Shown here piece by piece: positions 41,346-52,846 of a DNA stretch of 64,000 nt. Position 1 is the stretch's first letter; each line of letters opens with the position of its first letter. Origin of the DNA: Nemania diffusa (Eukaryota > Ascomycota > Sordariomycetes > Xylariales > Xylariaceae); the NCBI GenBank assembly GCA_038501195.1, contig JBBPUQ010000001.1, positions 62,001 to 126,000 on the forward strand, read 5' to 3'. The notes below the pieces were generated by a model. That model was not told the DNA's origin and ran no database searches. It saw only the letters and a list, made by a program, of their open reading frames with translations. The position numbers were made by a program, and so were the translations under genes.

Positions 41346-43478
41346 GGTATTTATTATTCAAGCTATTGATACACTTATTCATAATAATATAGTTGTTAAT
41401 CAAGGATTTTCACTTGTTTGCCCATTTTACTAACTTATCCCACTTACCCCTCCTTCTCACCCATCCCACATATTTATTGACTCAATAGGCTTGCACGGAT
41501 TGGTTGGAAAAAAGCATATATTGACGGGAGCATGAGCCCTACTCGAGTCCTAGAAGCGGAAGTGGCGAGCAGTTAGATGACTGCCGAGTGGCCCGTACAC
41601 ACTAGGGTCATATTTCGCATATTCCCAGAGTCTTCTTCCTATCTAGATCCTAACTGATATAAAGATTGCACGGATCTCCTCACACCGGTACGTGCGCCAC
41701 TATCTAGGGCCTGTATGTAGGTGCTTCCCCACTGTAAGGACAACGTCAGAATCGGATAGCGTGTCGGCAATTATGCCGATCTACGGGGTTAATACGCTAA
41801 GTCGACATCCCTGACAACATGTTTCTCTCTTTTTGGCTGTCGCAATCTTCTGCCATTTCCTTCTTCCTCTATGACGGGCTAAGGCAAGTTACTAGCTTGG
41901 CACTTTCTTCAACCGCTGCCTGAATATTTAGATCCAGTCACGTATAGTCTACTCTCTATTTACTTCTAACTTAACCATATCACACCGCCGTATGCAACGC
42001 TTGCGCAACATCACCAACAAATTAACGACTACTCCTGATTTATAGTAGGTACAGCGCGTATTCCTTCCATCAATTTAAATAGAATTCAATTAGTCAATTT
42101 TTCTTGTCAATACTAAACAAAATTGATAAGCGCCAATGCTATGCTATGCACACTCCGCATGTACCTTACATGTATATTGCATGCGCATGGTCAGATATTT
42201 GTTGCGACAAGAACTTTATCGTAAAGGCCAACAACGGGGTTCGGGTTTTAGCTAATATTCTCTCCTGACTAATATCCTCCCTCACCATTAGTGTGATCTA
42301 GCCTGTTTATACCCGAGCATCCAAAATCACAGTGTCATACAGTTTAATTCCGTCGGCCGTTGCGAGTAATGGTGTCTATGAGCATGAGGCGTGCCTAGTC
42401 ACTGGCTCGCCGCTTTATGGTGGTTTATCTATACAGCAGCAAGATAACCACCAGTTGATATGCGAAAGTAAAAGAGCTGAGGCCTTCGTAGCGCCTCCTC
42501 TGGTAACTTTTATAATTACTCATAGTGTGGCTCCATGCATGTACGATGTTATGCGGAGTTGCCTAAGTAAGAAAAGTCCGAGAGTCTGATCTTCACTTTA
42601 AAACTGACTAGTTCATGCAGAGACTGTGGCTTCGAGGCTTTCGGCAAGGAAATGCTTGAGCTAGAAAATGGACTTTGCCGTGACTTTTTTGCTAAAGCGC
42701 TTCGAAAAGGGGGATCTTCGGGCGGCGTCTATTAGATAGAGATTCTGTCTGTATAGAACAACAGTGCATCTACCGCTAAATTAGGTGTAAACAGCTTTCA
42801 ATCACGTTTTTATTGTAAGCTTATAAATGCGAAGCCTCTAGATACCTCTTGCCTGAAGAGTGGTTGTCACATGACCCACAGGTCAGACCCACACACACAT
42901 CGGTAGCAGTCCGTGCACAGTAGCCATGAACCATCCAAGCTACAGTACAATCCACACCATCTTCTGCCAGAGTGGTGATGGCTAGACTGGTGGTATGACG
43001 CCATCCTCAATATTCTCCACCTCACTGGCATCAGCTTAGTTCTTACCCTCCACAGTAGCACAACATTCAAATTGTAGGTTGGCTCGATACTACCTAGCTA
43101 GTAGAACTTCCGGATACCTAGTGCGAAGGCTTACTTAGTTCCCGCGTTTCTGCCGAGCAGGGTGCAAGGATGCTTAGTGCAGATCTGCAGCCGGGTTTAA
43201 CCCCTGGACAGAGCCCTGGATCTGCGGATCAAAAGCGTGCCCCATAGACAGGACTGAGGGTATATCCGCATATGTACAGAGTACGAGTACCCACCATACA
43301 TTACCCATAAGGTTACTTTCTTGCTTTGGTTCCTTAGAAGGGCTAAGAAGAAGAAAAAAAAGTCTTTAGCTGTAAGCCATTAACCAACTGCATTGCACAC
43401 GTGCTTGAAGATTATCAAAGGCCGCTTGCCATGTATCTCAACTAGCTAGTTCTATTCGTTGATATCAAGGGCAATGCT

Positions 43479-43485
43479 ACGCCGA
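43479..43485 (-). promoter_or_regulatory. Putative regulator site ACGCCGA upstream of the Zn2Cys6 gene
   Basis: The heptamer ACGCCGA lies about 245 bp before the regulator's ATG. The same word or its complement occurs before four other cluster genes, so it may be an autoregulatory site. This rests only on motif recurrence. Confidence 0.3.
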
Positions 43486-43729
43486 TTCTTACGACGACGG
43501 TCTCGAATGGTCCCTAGTTCAACACGAGGGCAGCAAGAATATTCTTAGTTCAATAATAACTCCCATATATCAATACTATGTCGCGGCTAACCTTGTGGAC
43601 AACACAATTAGAATAAAAGGTTCGTCGATACGTTACTCTAGTGTTACCTAACGGGAGTTGACCTATTCGTAGGGCGTTTCAAAGCAAGACACGCCAAGTC
43701 ACCTAATCCTGGGGGTGTTTGGGGTCGCT

Positions 43730-45387
43730 ATGGATATAGAAAACTCGAGGAGAAGCGCATGTGATAGGTATGCGTTGTTCATGCTCATGTCCTACGGCCC
43801 TCATATCGAACTAATAATGCCTATGACAGGTGTCGTGGCCAGAAACTCCGATGTGTTAGGCCAGGAACCACGCAGTCGGGCGATGACCCAACACTAGAGC
43901 CATGCGAACGATGTGTGAAAGCCGGCGCAGAATGTATCAGTTCGCTGCCCACGTCGCGAAAAACTACTAAGGATGGTCGATCTTCAAACGCAGGACCCCT
44001 GTCCAGGCCCCAGTCCGATCATACATCTCTGCAACCACTCTTCCCGAAACAAACGCCGTATCCAGAGGCTACCGGAGGGAACTCCGTCGTGATACACGAG
44101 CGAACATTGGCTGATAACACGCATCGAACGCCGCCATCGGAGTCAGACTATCACACCCGCACCGAAATCCAAGACCAGTGTGAACCGCGTTCTAGGAAAC
44201 GACGACTGACGGACGGGGGCCACATGGGATTCGGGGTGCATGGCTTCGACGACGCACACTCATTTTCTCTAGGGTTTGCGGATCCGGTGCAGTTCGGCAC
44301 AGACAAGGACCCTGGCTTTCTTCGGAATGGCTCCCCCGTTATCGATCTTACAAGCTTCTCACTATCCCCAATTCCGAAGTCCTGCGCCAAGCTGGGCGAT
44401 GCACCGTTGATGATGGATGTTTTATTCGAACAAGTATCAAGCGCAGGGGGTGGTGCTTCCATAATCGTGCCAGACACGAGCATAGAGGACGCGATTTCTT
44501 CGGCGGAGGGGAAGACGGCTGCCTCCCGAGAGGACCACTTGCACCGCCTGTTGGATCTAAACTCTCGCATCCTGAGAGACTTTAAGGGAGTAAATTCGAT
44601 AGCTGCTGCTGACATCGTGTCCAATCTCACACGTTGTGAGACTGGGAACCCAACATGCTCGGTGGAACCTCTAGTGCCGAGTAGCCCTATTGGCAGAGTG
44701 CTGGAGGGCTCACAGGTCTTCTTAGAACTCTTGCAAAGTATGAGACCAGAGGTATACCCTTATGCCGAGTCAGAATGCTCGTATTCCGAGTTTAGTGACG
44801 AAGGTGAGCTCTCTCGTCTGTCTTCGAAGGATCCCTCGTTTTATGATTTGACGACCCGAGATCCAACTCCGTATCGAAATCAGAACATAATGACACCGGT
44901 GTCGCAGCAACCCGGTAGTTGGCTACCTATTGACATGACCATGACACTGCATATTCTCACCTGCTACACCTTGCTGCTGCAGACCTATGAGACGATATTC
45001 TCCAAGATACAAGAAGCTCTCTTAACAAATGAGAAGCTGTTCGGATCGCTCATTCCACCCGTCCTCCCAGGGCTACATATTGGCGGCTTCTACCTCAACA
45101 AGCACCGAGACTTGCAGATGGAGATCCTCATGAGTATCAGCTGTAAAATGCTCGAACGAATCGAAGAGGTGCTGGGTATTAGCGTCATTTCCGAGCCGCA
45201 AGACCCCGCGCTCAACGCAACATCACAAAGGCGCGGGCTTCTCGACAGCTCGTGCGCGTCCGCTCTTCTAGATGTCCTCTTCAAGCAAATGAAGACCCCT
45301 CAGTCTGAGAATCCTGGTGGCGAGAGATTTGCCATGGTGAAGCAGACAATGGAGAGCATCAGACATGTGATTAAGAAGAAACATTGA
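43730..45387 (+). CDS. AflR-like Zn2Cys6 cluster regulator
   Basis: Exons 43730-43767 and 43830-45387 give 531 residues. The 62 bp intron (GTATGC to ACAG, with a CTAAT branch-like site) splits the Arg codon within the zinc cluster, so the second exon alone looks as if it lacks its DNA-binding domain. After splicing, the cysteines fall at 11, 14, 21, 38, 41 and 48 (CX2CX6CX16CX2CX6C), a binuclear zinc cluster with a long loop. A basic stretch (RSRKRR) and a Ser/Pro-rich middle follow. Residues about 380-460 (HILTCYTLLLQTYETIF, then a PPVLPGLHIGGF segment and an LLERIEEVLGI-like helix) resemble the C-terminal regulatory domain of AflR-type factors. Proteins of this family usually activate the cluster in which they lie. 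The start ATG gives only ten residues before the first Cys, as is usual in the family. Confidence 0.88.
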
Positions 45388-47097
45388 GGAGCCCGTCTAT
45401 ACGACACCCCACGTCAACATTTCCCATCGACCTTAGAATAATGCTGTCCATACCTACCTACTATGCTACTATTCTGAACGCTCTACACGTCATCTTGCGA
45501 AACCCTTTAGTTAAACTAGTGACTATTTGCATATTGCAAATGCAAAGTGCAGATTCACCTCTAATCGGGCGATGCACGTTACTTGGCCACGTGAAATCGT
45601 GACTCCCTCTCTCTTGGGCTTCCGGCGCTATATAGCGCAGCGATATTTACCACTTCCCTACTCAGCGCTCGCACTACAAGGATATATTATTTACATGCAC
45701 GCGGTATTTGTTAACTGCCCGCTACAATTCGGCCTGAAATACGTAGAAGATCTTTTTCTTGACGTCATGTTAAATTAATGTTTGAAACACCATGAGATCT
45801 CAATCCTCATACTTTCGCCACCTCTCCGTTACGCTCGCAATTAAGAACTGACCACCAAGCTGGCTTTTCCTGACACACATGAGAAAAAAATACGCCTCGT
45901 GGTATAAATTCATTATCCACACTAGGAGATGGTTAACCGATCCGTTCTTTTTTTTAAAGAAGGAGTAGCGGAATAGGTGTAGGGCGAATGGATGAACTAG
46001 CTAGCTCCACATAGACTAGAAGGATGGACTAGAAGGATGGAATTGAAAAGTTTACAGGAGATGTAGGAAAAGAAAAGACGAGACAAGACCTATATACCAT
46101 TACGTAGATACATACATCCCTAGCCATAGCGTGTAAAGATAGGCTGCAATCTCCGAGAAAGCTATTATCAATAACTGCACCCGGCGATCAGAACGCGAAT
46201 AAGAAACGGGAAATACAAGTCATTGGGTCCCAACCTTATCCGGAACCTGGCGGTGTTAATCTTTTATCAAACCACTGGATTTCGGCTTCTTCCCCTAGTC
46301 ACGCCCATTTGTTGCTGCTACCGTGCTCTTCACTACTGAACCATGAACATCATCTAGTTGCCTTTCGTGGGCTCATGTAGGGGGATAGGTGTGAAGGGTA
46401 ATAGGAAGGTGTGGGGGTATTGAGACTACTGCAGTTTTAGCTAGCTTGCCTGTACAGCTACAGACCTTCTTTTCCAATACAACATCCTTTTGGCCTGTCA
46501 AGCCTATTTTCATGTACCTACACGGAAGGACTATGCTACGCCTAAAATATGGAGCGCTCGGGCCGGGCCGTATGTAGTGTAATATATCGTGCTGATGCCA
46601 CCCCAAGACATTGTTTGATGAGACGCTCTAGATAGGGTTTGCTCATAAGTGAACTTATTTATAGGCACACCCTTTCACACAGCCCCGTCTTACTTAGTAT
46701 AGTAATAGAGTCTTTAGAGTATCAACACCCCTACCTCACATTTCCCTTTAGCATTGGCTTAGAGAAACAGGCGCAGACTGTTATCGTTAGATACATAGAA
46801 TTAATGTCCATATATATTCACCAGCTATCTCGTACTTCATTTCCCAATCGGTGACGTAAAAAAACTGCTTGCCTCAAAACTACTATCAGACAAGATTAGC
46901 GACTGTAGACCACGAGTATATAGCCGCTATCTAGTGCAGGGATGAACCCCGAGACTAGCATAGTTAATACCTAGTGTAATCAGAACTCGACGTGGAATAA
47001 TTCTAGGCAAGACTTTCGTTGTACCCAATGTCCTTTACGTAAAGCTCTGTAGGTAACATGAGGTGGGAGCATAAATACATAAAATCTAATATTCTAT
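45388..47097. other. Intergenic region between regulator and first P450
   Basis: This is the shared 3' side of two convergent genes. I find no gene. It contains a perfect 14 bp palindrome GCGCTATATAGCGC (45625-45638), a hairpin CCGTTCTTTTTTTTAAAGAAGG-like stretch near 45943-45964, and a short GACTAGAAGGATG duplication near 46014-46038. Confidence 0.5.
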
Positions 47098-48721
47098 CTA
47101 AGTCCTCCTCCTCACAATAATACTAGTCGTGGGATCAGGACGAAGATTAAAGTGATGAAAGAGGTTCGCCGATCTCCTGTCATTATCACCGCCTAGCTTG
47201 ACCTCGTATTTCGTAAGCAGCACGACAAGTATCACTTTGATGGTAATGGTTGTGAGGAAGCGGCCAGGACAAGCGTGCGTCCCCGCTCCAAAGCTGAGCG
47301 ATGTGTCCGACACGGACGCAAAGTGAAAGCGATTCGGGTCTACCGCCTCGCGCATACGCAGGAATCTCTTGGCGTCGAACTTATACGGGTCGGGATAATA
47401 GGCCGCGTCGTGATGGACCGCGTCGGCTGCGAATTGGAATACCGTGCCGGCGGGGAGGTGCAGGCCGTCTTTGAAGGTGTGCGCTTTGACGGCAATACGT
47501 TGGCCAGCGACTATATCTATGTATTAGAAACCAACATTGAACTACGCATGCCGGGCTCCCAACTTACTAAATCCAATGGGGTTGAGTCTGTTAGACTCCT
47601 TCATGAAGCTATCCAATTTCTTCATTCTCGCAAGCCGCTGCAGCGTCCATTCTCCACCGCATTCCTCTAAGGCTTCCTTTGCCTCAGCCCGCAGCTCCTC
47701 CTGGTACTCGGGATGTGCTAACAAGTCGAATAGAACTGATGTTAGAGTAGAAGACGTGGTATGGGTAGAGGCGATGGCGAGAAACAGCTCTTGATCTGCG
47801 ACCTTCTCTATCGACGTGTCTGACGACTTGAGCTGTAAAAGCCAGTTCACGCTATCTAAATACGTAGAGCTGTCCTGAATTGATTTGTTCTTTAACGCAT
47901 CCTTTCTCTCGTCATATAATGGCTTGAGAAGATCGACTGCTTGTACACGCATTGTCCGAAGCTGTGCAGGCGCATCGCTCTGCCACCGAGCTAGCCACCT
48001 CCAACGAGGCGTATAGTTATCTCGGATCGCCTTCGCCGCGGCGAAAACAATCACCACGCATTGCAGAGAGATCTGTATCCACTGAGGGTTTCGACATAGC
48101 GAAGAGCCAACTAATGCATATGAATTGACTTGGGTTGCGACGCTGCTAAGGGTTTCATATGCTGGAAAAGTAGTCCAGCCACCAGAAGCTACCTTGGCAT
48201 CCCACGCCGCTATGGCCTCATTGTACATGCCGGTTGCTAGTTTTCCTGTAACGTATATAGTGTATGAGAATTTGCGAAACCTTTAGAAGTGTACAAAAAT
48301 ACATACCTAAATTCCTATTCAAGTCTACACGGATGACATGTGCCGCGCCCTTCGTCTGCTGTGGTCCATCGCTGTAGTTCAGAAGGAATAGCTTCTCCGA
48401 GAATACCTCGAAACTGAAAAGCGATGTAGGCGCAGTCTTAACCTCATCGAGGTACTTGAGCGGGAGGAATACCTGCGGGCCTAACTCGGGCACCGGATTT
48501 CGCATCTGGAACGGGATACCATGTCGAAGATACTTATCATATCCACGAAGCAAGAGATTCCGCGATTCCGATACGTATCTTTCCTCCGTGTCGTGTTTCT
48601 CGAATCGTAGCTCAGGAATGTGCTTAAGTGATTTTTTCGTCGGGGCCGGGTCGCCTACCAAAAGTCGAGTGACAATTAATAAGACTATGGCCACAGCGGC
48701 CGAGATGACTAAGGTTATCAT
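47098..48721 (-). CDS. Cytochrome P450 monooxygenase (cluster P450 1)
   Basis: Three exons on the minus strand, 48307-48721, 47568-48245 and 47098-47510, give 501 residues. Introns of 61 bp (48246-48306) and 57 bp (47511-47567) have GTATGT/CAG and GTAAGT/TAG ends and keep frame. Features in order: an N-terminal membrane anchor (ITLVISAAVAIVLLIVTRLL), an I-helix ASTHTTS, a K-helix ESNR (ExxR), and the haem loop FGAGTHACPGRF with Cys about 445. The fold and ER anchoring are those of fungal class II P450s needing a CPR partner. A longer N-terminus from an in-frame ATG at 48793 is possible; the 48721 ATG has the better context (ACA before it). In cytochalasan clusters two P450s hydroxylate or oxidise the macrocycle and isoindolone. 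Which position this one attacks cannot be read from sequence. Confidence 0.88.
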
Positions 48722-49546
48722 TGTGCCTAACAGTTGTAGAAAAAACTGGTTGCTGTAGAGAAAAGGTGTGAGTGAAGGGTAAAGATAAATCATTAGCTTA
48801 TGAAGCACTCATGTAAGCGAGTCGATTTCCCCTTAGATAGAGCATCAATCACGGTACCCAGGAAACCATCCCTGCTGAAGAGCATTCTATAGCCCATCTG
48901 TGATCGCTATACTATAGTGGCTTGGCGGCTGATAATGTGCTACCTAAGTATTTTCGGACTCGGACACCGAATCGCTCAACCTAAACAGGTGATATTTATC
49001 GGGATTCTAAAGGTTGGTAAATACGTAGATTATCTAGGGGACTCAGGGTTATTTTCAAGCTTCATTTCTAGTGTCCTAAAGAGGCGAAACATTTGTTGCG
49101 TGGAACTTTTCGCGTGTGAACTGTCAGAAATAAGCCTTCTACAGAATACATAGATTGATCTGATTGATTGGTGTATTAATCTGGTGTGTGTGTGTCACTC
49201 CTGTTCGAAGAATTTTTCTCTAGCATACAAAATAGGTAGGGAAGTGGAAGCAGAAGGGACCCCCTTTTGGTTAGATCCTTGGGGGTCAAAATACAGGGCC
49301 TAATTTACCCCCTACATTTGCAACATGAACTACCTAAATACATATGCGAGCATGAAAGTTATTAATTAGAAAAGCATACCTAGACTGCTGCACTAAATTG
49401 TAGACTAGCTGTTAGAAAATACCACTGCGCCAAAAGATTTGGCGTGACCGGTTAATTATTGGTTTTTTTTCTAAAGGTATATTTTTAACACTAGCTCTTG
49501 GTGACACGCCTGGAAAACATAAATAGAATGAGAGAGCTTAGAATAA
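48722..49546. other. Promoter side of P450 1
   Basis: The 5' side of the first P450, which meets the 3' end of the trans-ER gene. No gene is visible. A TCGGAC/ACACCGA pair near 48954-48970 loosely resembles the recurring cluster motif. A short GT repeat lies near 49180-49195. Confidence 0.4.
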
Positions 49547-50702
49547 TCAATCCCGATCAATGACCACGACCAGCTTTTCGCCCGAAATGCTCTTGTTTTT
49601 CAACATGTCGATGCCCTTCAAAATGGCCTCAAACCTCCCATCTAGCACACGCAACGGGTGGTGCTTCAACTTGCCTCTGTCTAGCAACCACTGTACGCTC
49701 TTATACCATTGCACGCCGAACGCTCGCATCTCTGGGTCTTCATCGCGCTCGTAGCCATAATCTAGCGCAAGCCGGTGCCCGAGAAGAGCCGGACCCATGA
49801 CAAACCCTACCTTTAGTGTCCTCCGCTCTAGTAGGTAGTCCGGATACATCTCTAAGCACGCATACCTCCCGCCCGCTCGCCCCATTGCTCCAGTACAAAG
49901 ACCAATGCTCTTAGCATCAGTGAAGGGATCGAGGATGTGGCGCAGGGAGTTTCGCGTGTACGACTTGATGTCTTTTGCGCAATCCACCGAAGTGTAGTCA
50001 AAGACTTCTTCTGCGCCGTACGATCGGACTAATTCGTTGTTTCTTGGTGAACATGTTGCTATGGGCTTATGGCCTACTCTATATAGAGTAAGTGAGTAAA
50101 GCTGAGTGTCTTGCGAGAGGGATCAAGGAAAGGGTGGCCACGTAAATGCGCACAGGATACACTCACAGCCGTAAAAGTTGTGTCGCCATGGTCCCTACCG
50201 ACGAGCTACCTCCGTGTACGAGCACCGTCTCCGACTTCGCCGCCGGTTGCTCCGGGGTGCCCGGTAATTGTAGAGTCTTGAACAGAGCCATTCCCAACGT
50301 CGCCAGTCCCGTTCCGCCTAACGCAGCCGCCCCCGGAAACGACATATCATCCCTTATCTTCAGCGTGAACTCCGCCTCGCATACGAGGTATTCTGCAAAT
50401 GAGCCCGATTCTGGCCTCAGGGGATTCGATCCGTGCACCGCTCCACACACGCGGTCGCCGACCCGAAAGCCCACGGCCTCTGCACCTAGCGCTACCACCA
50501 CGCCCGCGAAGTCGCACCCGTCTACGGCTCCTGGGTACGGGAACCGCTCGTGCATCTTGTAATCACATGGATTGAGGGCAACTGCTTTTGTCTGAATAAG
50601 CAGCTCGTCGAGACGAGGTGCCGGAATGGGGGCATTGTGGCGGATTTGCAGGCGAAGGTCGTCGCCTTCGAGAATGACGGTCTGGCTTGCTGGAAGGCTC
50701 AT
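49547..50702 (-). CDS. ccsC-like: Trans-acting enoyl reductase (LovC/CcsC type)
   Basis: Exons 50167-50702 and 49547-50078 on the minus strand give 355 residues. The 88 bp intron (50079-50166) starts GTGAGT, ends TATATAG, and rejoins a QLLRLVGHKPIATCSP segment. It is an MDR-superfamily reductase: a GroES-like N-terminal part (LNPCDYKMHERFPYPGAVDGC, about 43-63), a nucleotide-binding segment VLVHGGSSSVGT (about 160-171), and the C-terminal ISGEKLVVVI strand typical of PKS partner reductases. No structural zinc cysteine cluster is seen, as in LovC. It would work in trans on the growing chain of the PKS, whose own ER domain is usually inactive in cytochalasan synthases. The next upstream in-frame codon used as a start would be TTG, so the ATG at 50702 is preferred. 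It shares a short divergent promoter with the Diels-Alderase gene. Confidence 0.9.
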
Positions 50703-50813
50703 CGTCTTTTTTGCTGGCTTTACTTTTTTTCGCGCTGTCAGTCTAAAACGCAAACTCTTTCTTCTTTTCCTTCAGATTCTCGAATGGACCAACTAAACGG
50801 TAGTTAACGCAGG

Positions 50814-50837
50814 TCGGCGTGGCCTAATATACGCCGA
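50814..50837. promoter_or_regulatory. Inverted-repeat site in the trans-ER/Diels-Alderase promoter
   Basis: TCGGCGT and ACGCCGA face each other across 10 bases, a perfect 7 bp inverted repeat, in the 283 bp between the two divergent start codons. CGG-type inverted repeats are the usual targets of Zn2Cys6 dimers, so it could drive both genes. Binding by the cluster regulator is inferred. Confidence 0.45.
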
Positions 50838-50985
50838 TTCGGACTCGGAGCTGTCTTTCGGCTGCTCGCACCATTCAGGGATAAAAAATCATGAGCAGCT
50901 TAAGAAACGCGTTAGTTTCGCCCTCTACAGCCACCGCACGCTCCCTTTCTTACCTACACATTAACACACCAAGGGGAAGGTAACA

Positions 50986-52304
50986 ATGCGTATTCTCAAT
51001 TGTTGGGTGCTGCTGGCAGCTAGTACCTATGCATCTTCATCAATATCCTCATCTCCAGAAGCATGGCCTCTGCATTGGCAACAATCTTCGGCCGACCAGG
51101 TCCCCATGGCTGAGTCCTGCGAGCTGAGCAATCTAACAGCATTCGAGATGGCGAAGGGGCGAAAGATCGTAGACTTCACCACTAACGCCGTCGAGAGCTT
51201 CGAGTTGCCCAAGATCACCCCCCTCAACTCATCCGCCGGCGAGCAATGGGAGTTCGACGGCGTTTCTGAGGACGGAATGTCTTCTTTCGTATTCGGCTTC
51301 TACCGCGATCCCAACTATGCGATCCTGGGCACGGGCAACTTCCGTCTTTCGATCGAGTTCGCTTTCGCCGACCGGTCGCGGTTCTACGAAGTCTACTATC
51401 CGGAGCGATCGTCTGTAGAGACTTGCTCGGTCGGCACAAGGGGTCATTGGGTAGATGTCAAGGACGGGTATAGCTTCTCATTTTTCGTCAAGGCCGACAT
51501 GAGCGAGGCGGTGGTGCACTTAAACTCAGATACCGTCAAGGGACGTGTGACCATCAGAAGCCGCTCGCGCCCCCTGACCGCTGATGGGTACGTTTGGCCT
51601 GCAGAGAACGCGTCAACAGTGACGGTCCCGTACTATCATTGGTCGGAGCCTATCCCGGCCGGAGACGTTGATGTAAACGTCGAGATCAAAGGCAAAGAGA
51701 TTACCTGGGCTGGTATGGGCGGCCACGAGCGATTCTGGTCGGCATTTAGGTACGTGATGTTGCTCTCAATCGGCATGGGTGTTTATCTTATTTTCTGCGT
51801 ACTAACTAACATGCGAAAACATCTAGCTGGTTTACTTGCCTTACCAATCTCAACGCGGTCAGAGCTATGCTCGGGCCCTACGTGCTAACGTACTTCGGGT
51901 TTGACTCGAACCTCGAGAAAGGAACTTCACATCAATCCGTAGTCCTCTTCAAAGACGGATTTCAAGTCTTCAGAAGCAACCTCGGCTCCCCGTCCGAGAC
52001 TGAAGATTTCGCTATCATTACCAAATCTTACGGGGGCGCTGTAACCGGCACGCTAAAGGACAAGGTCACGGGCTATCAGCTAGAGCTTGTGTCCCCGAGC
52101 AAGATGAAGCATTATACATTCTTTGCTGAGCACACGAATCTCGGCTTTGAGTATATCCTAGGCGAGGGAGTTGGCGGGAGCGGGTTTTCGGCCCTCTCGA
52201 GAGGTGGCCATGTTGGGCTTTCGCAGTACCAGGGCGTCGCGTTGACCGAGGCTCTGACATTTCCCAAGAACTCACCCTTGTTCAAGAGCAACTATATTAA
52301 ATGA
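50986..52304 (+). CDS. ccsF-like: Lipocalin-like Diels-Alderase
   Basis: Exons 50986-51749 and 51827-52304 give 413 residues. The 77 bp intron (GTACGT, branch ACTAAC, CTAG) rejoins a WSAFSWFTCL segment. Residues 1-17 form a signal peptide ([16 protein letters not shown]), so the protein probably enters the secretory path or a vesicle. Possible N-glycosylation sites are NLT, NSS and NAS. The conserved middle (GHERFW, then [16 protein letters not shown]) and the C-terminal lipocalin-like beta-strands match the family of fungal Diels-Alderases represented by CcsF, MycB, CghA and Fsa2. In cytochalasan pathways the enzyme catalyses the [4+2] cyclisation between polyketide diene and pyrrolinone that sets the isoindolone and macrocycle. 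It is transcribed divergently from the trans-ER. Confidence 0.9.
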
Positions 52305-52846
52305 TAACGATATGTTTGCATTAGCCTGATAGATAGGTCGCGTTTTGTATATCAACAGAAATAGACTCCTTATGTTAAACACTACACGCTATCTACTACG
52401 TGACCATAAAAATTCCAACTTGGTTGAGTTGTGCACTCCTTGTTCTGTTCAACTACAAGAATCTATCTAGCTATCTGTCTGCTTCGTTCTACTTCGGCCT
52501 GACAACAAATGGACAGGGCATGTATCGCGTACATCACCGCACCCCTTGGCATCTAGTCCGAGGCTAATGCAAGACTAATAAACTTTCTATCCGACTGGCG
52601 GGAGCTAGGTAATTATTTCCTTAATAGGCCAAATTGAGTCCCGAATAGCTCCACAGTCGGCTCCGACACGCCGAATTGTTATGTAGCGTATACTCACCAG
52701 ACAAGGAAGGCATTTATTACAATAAGCTGATATTAATGAAAGGCAACAGAAAGAAATATGGTTTCCTCCATTCACGCCGTATCTTAGCACCTAAGAGTTA
52801 AGTGCGTAAAGGATCAATTGTTAGCATTCCGCTTCACTTCAACAAG
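52305..52846. promoter_or_regulatory. Promoter region of the alpha/beta hydrolase gene
   Basis: This stretch runs from the Diels-Alderase stop to the hydrolase start. It contains TCGGCTCCGACACGCCGA (52657-52674), which carries the recurring ACGCCGA word and an imperfect inverted TCGGC partner. No gene is visible. Confidence 0.4.

Larger units (their letters stand above)
39210..43729. other. Long intergenic region without a convincing gene
   Basis: About 4.5 kb of balanced-GC DNA between the BVMO and the regulator. ORFs here are short (under 90 codons) and have no motifs that I recognise. A very AT-rich patch lies at about 41215-41345. The region probably holds both promoters plus decayed insertions. 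Confidence 0.5.

Noticed and set aside
42332..42589. 85-codon ORF in the gap before the regulator
   Set aside because: No recognisable motif, ordinary chance length, and no splice partners found.
50703..50753. N-terminal extension of the trans-ER
   Set aside because: The open frame has only a TTG at its start and a basic, non-conserved sequence; the ATG at 50702 gives the usual length.
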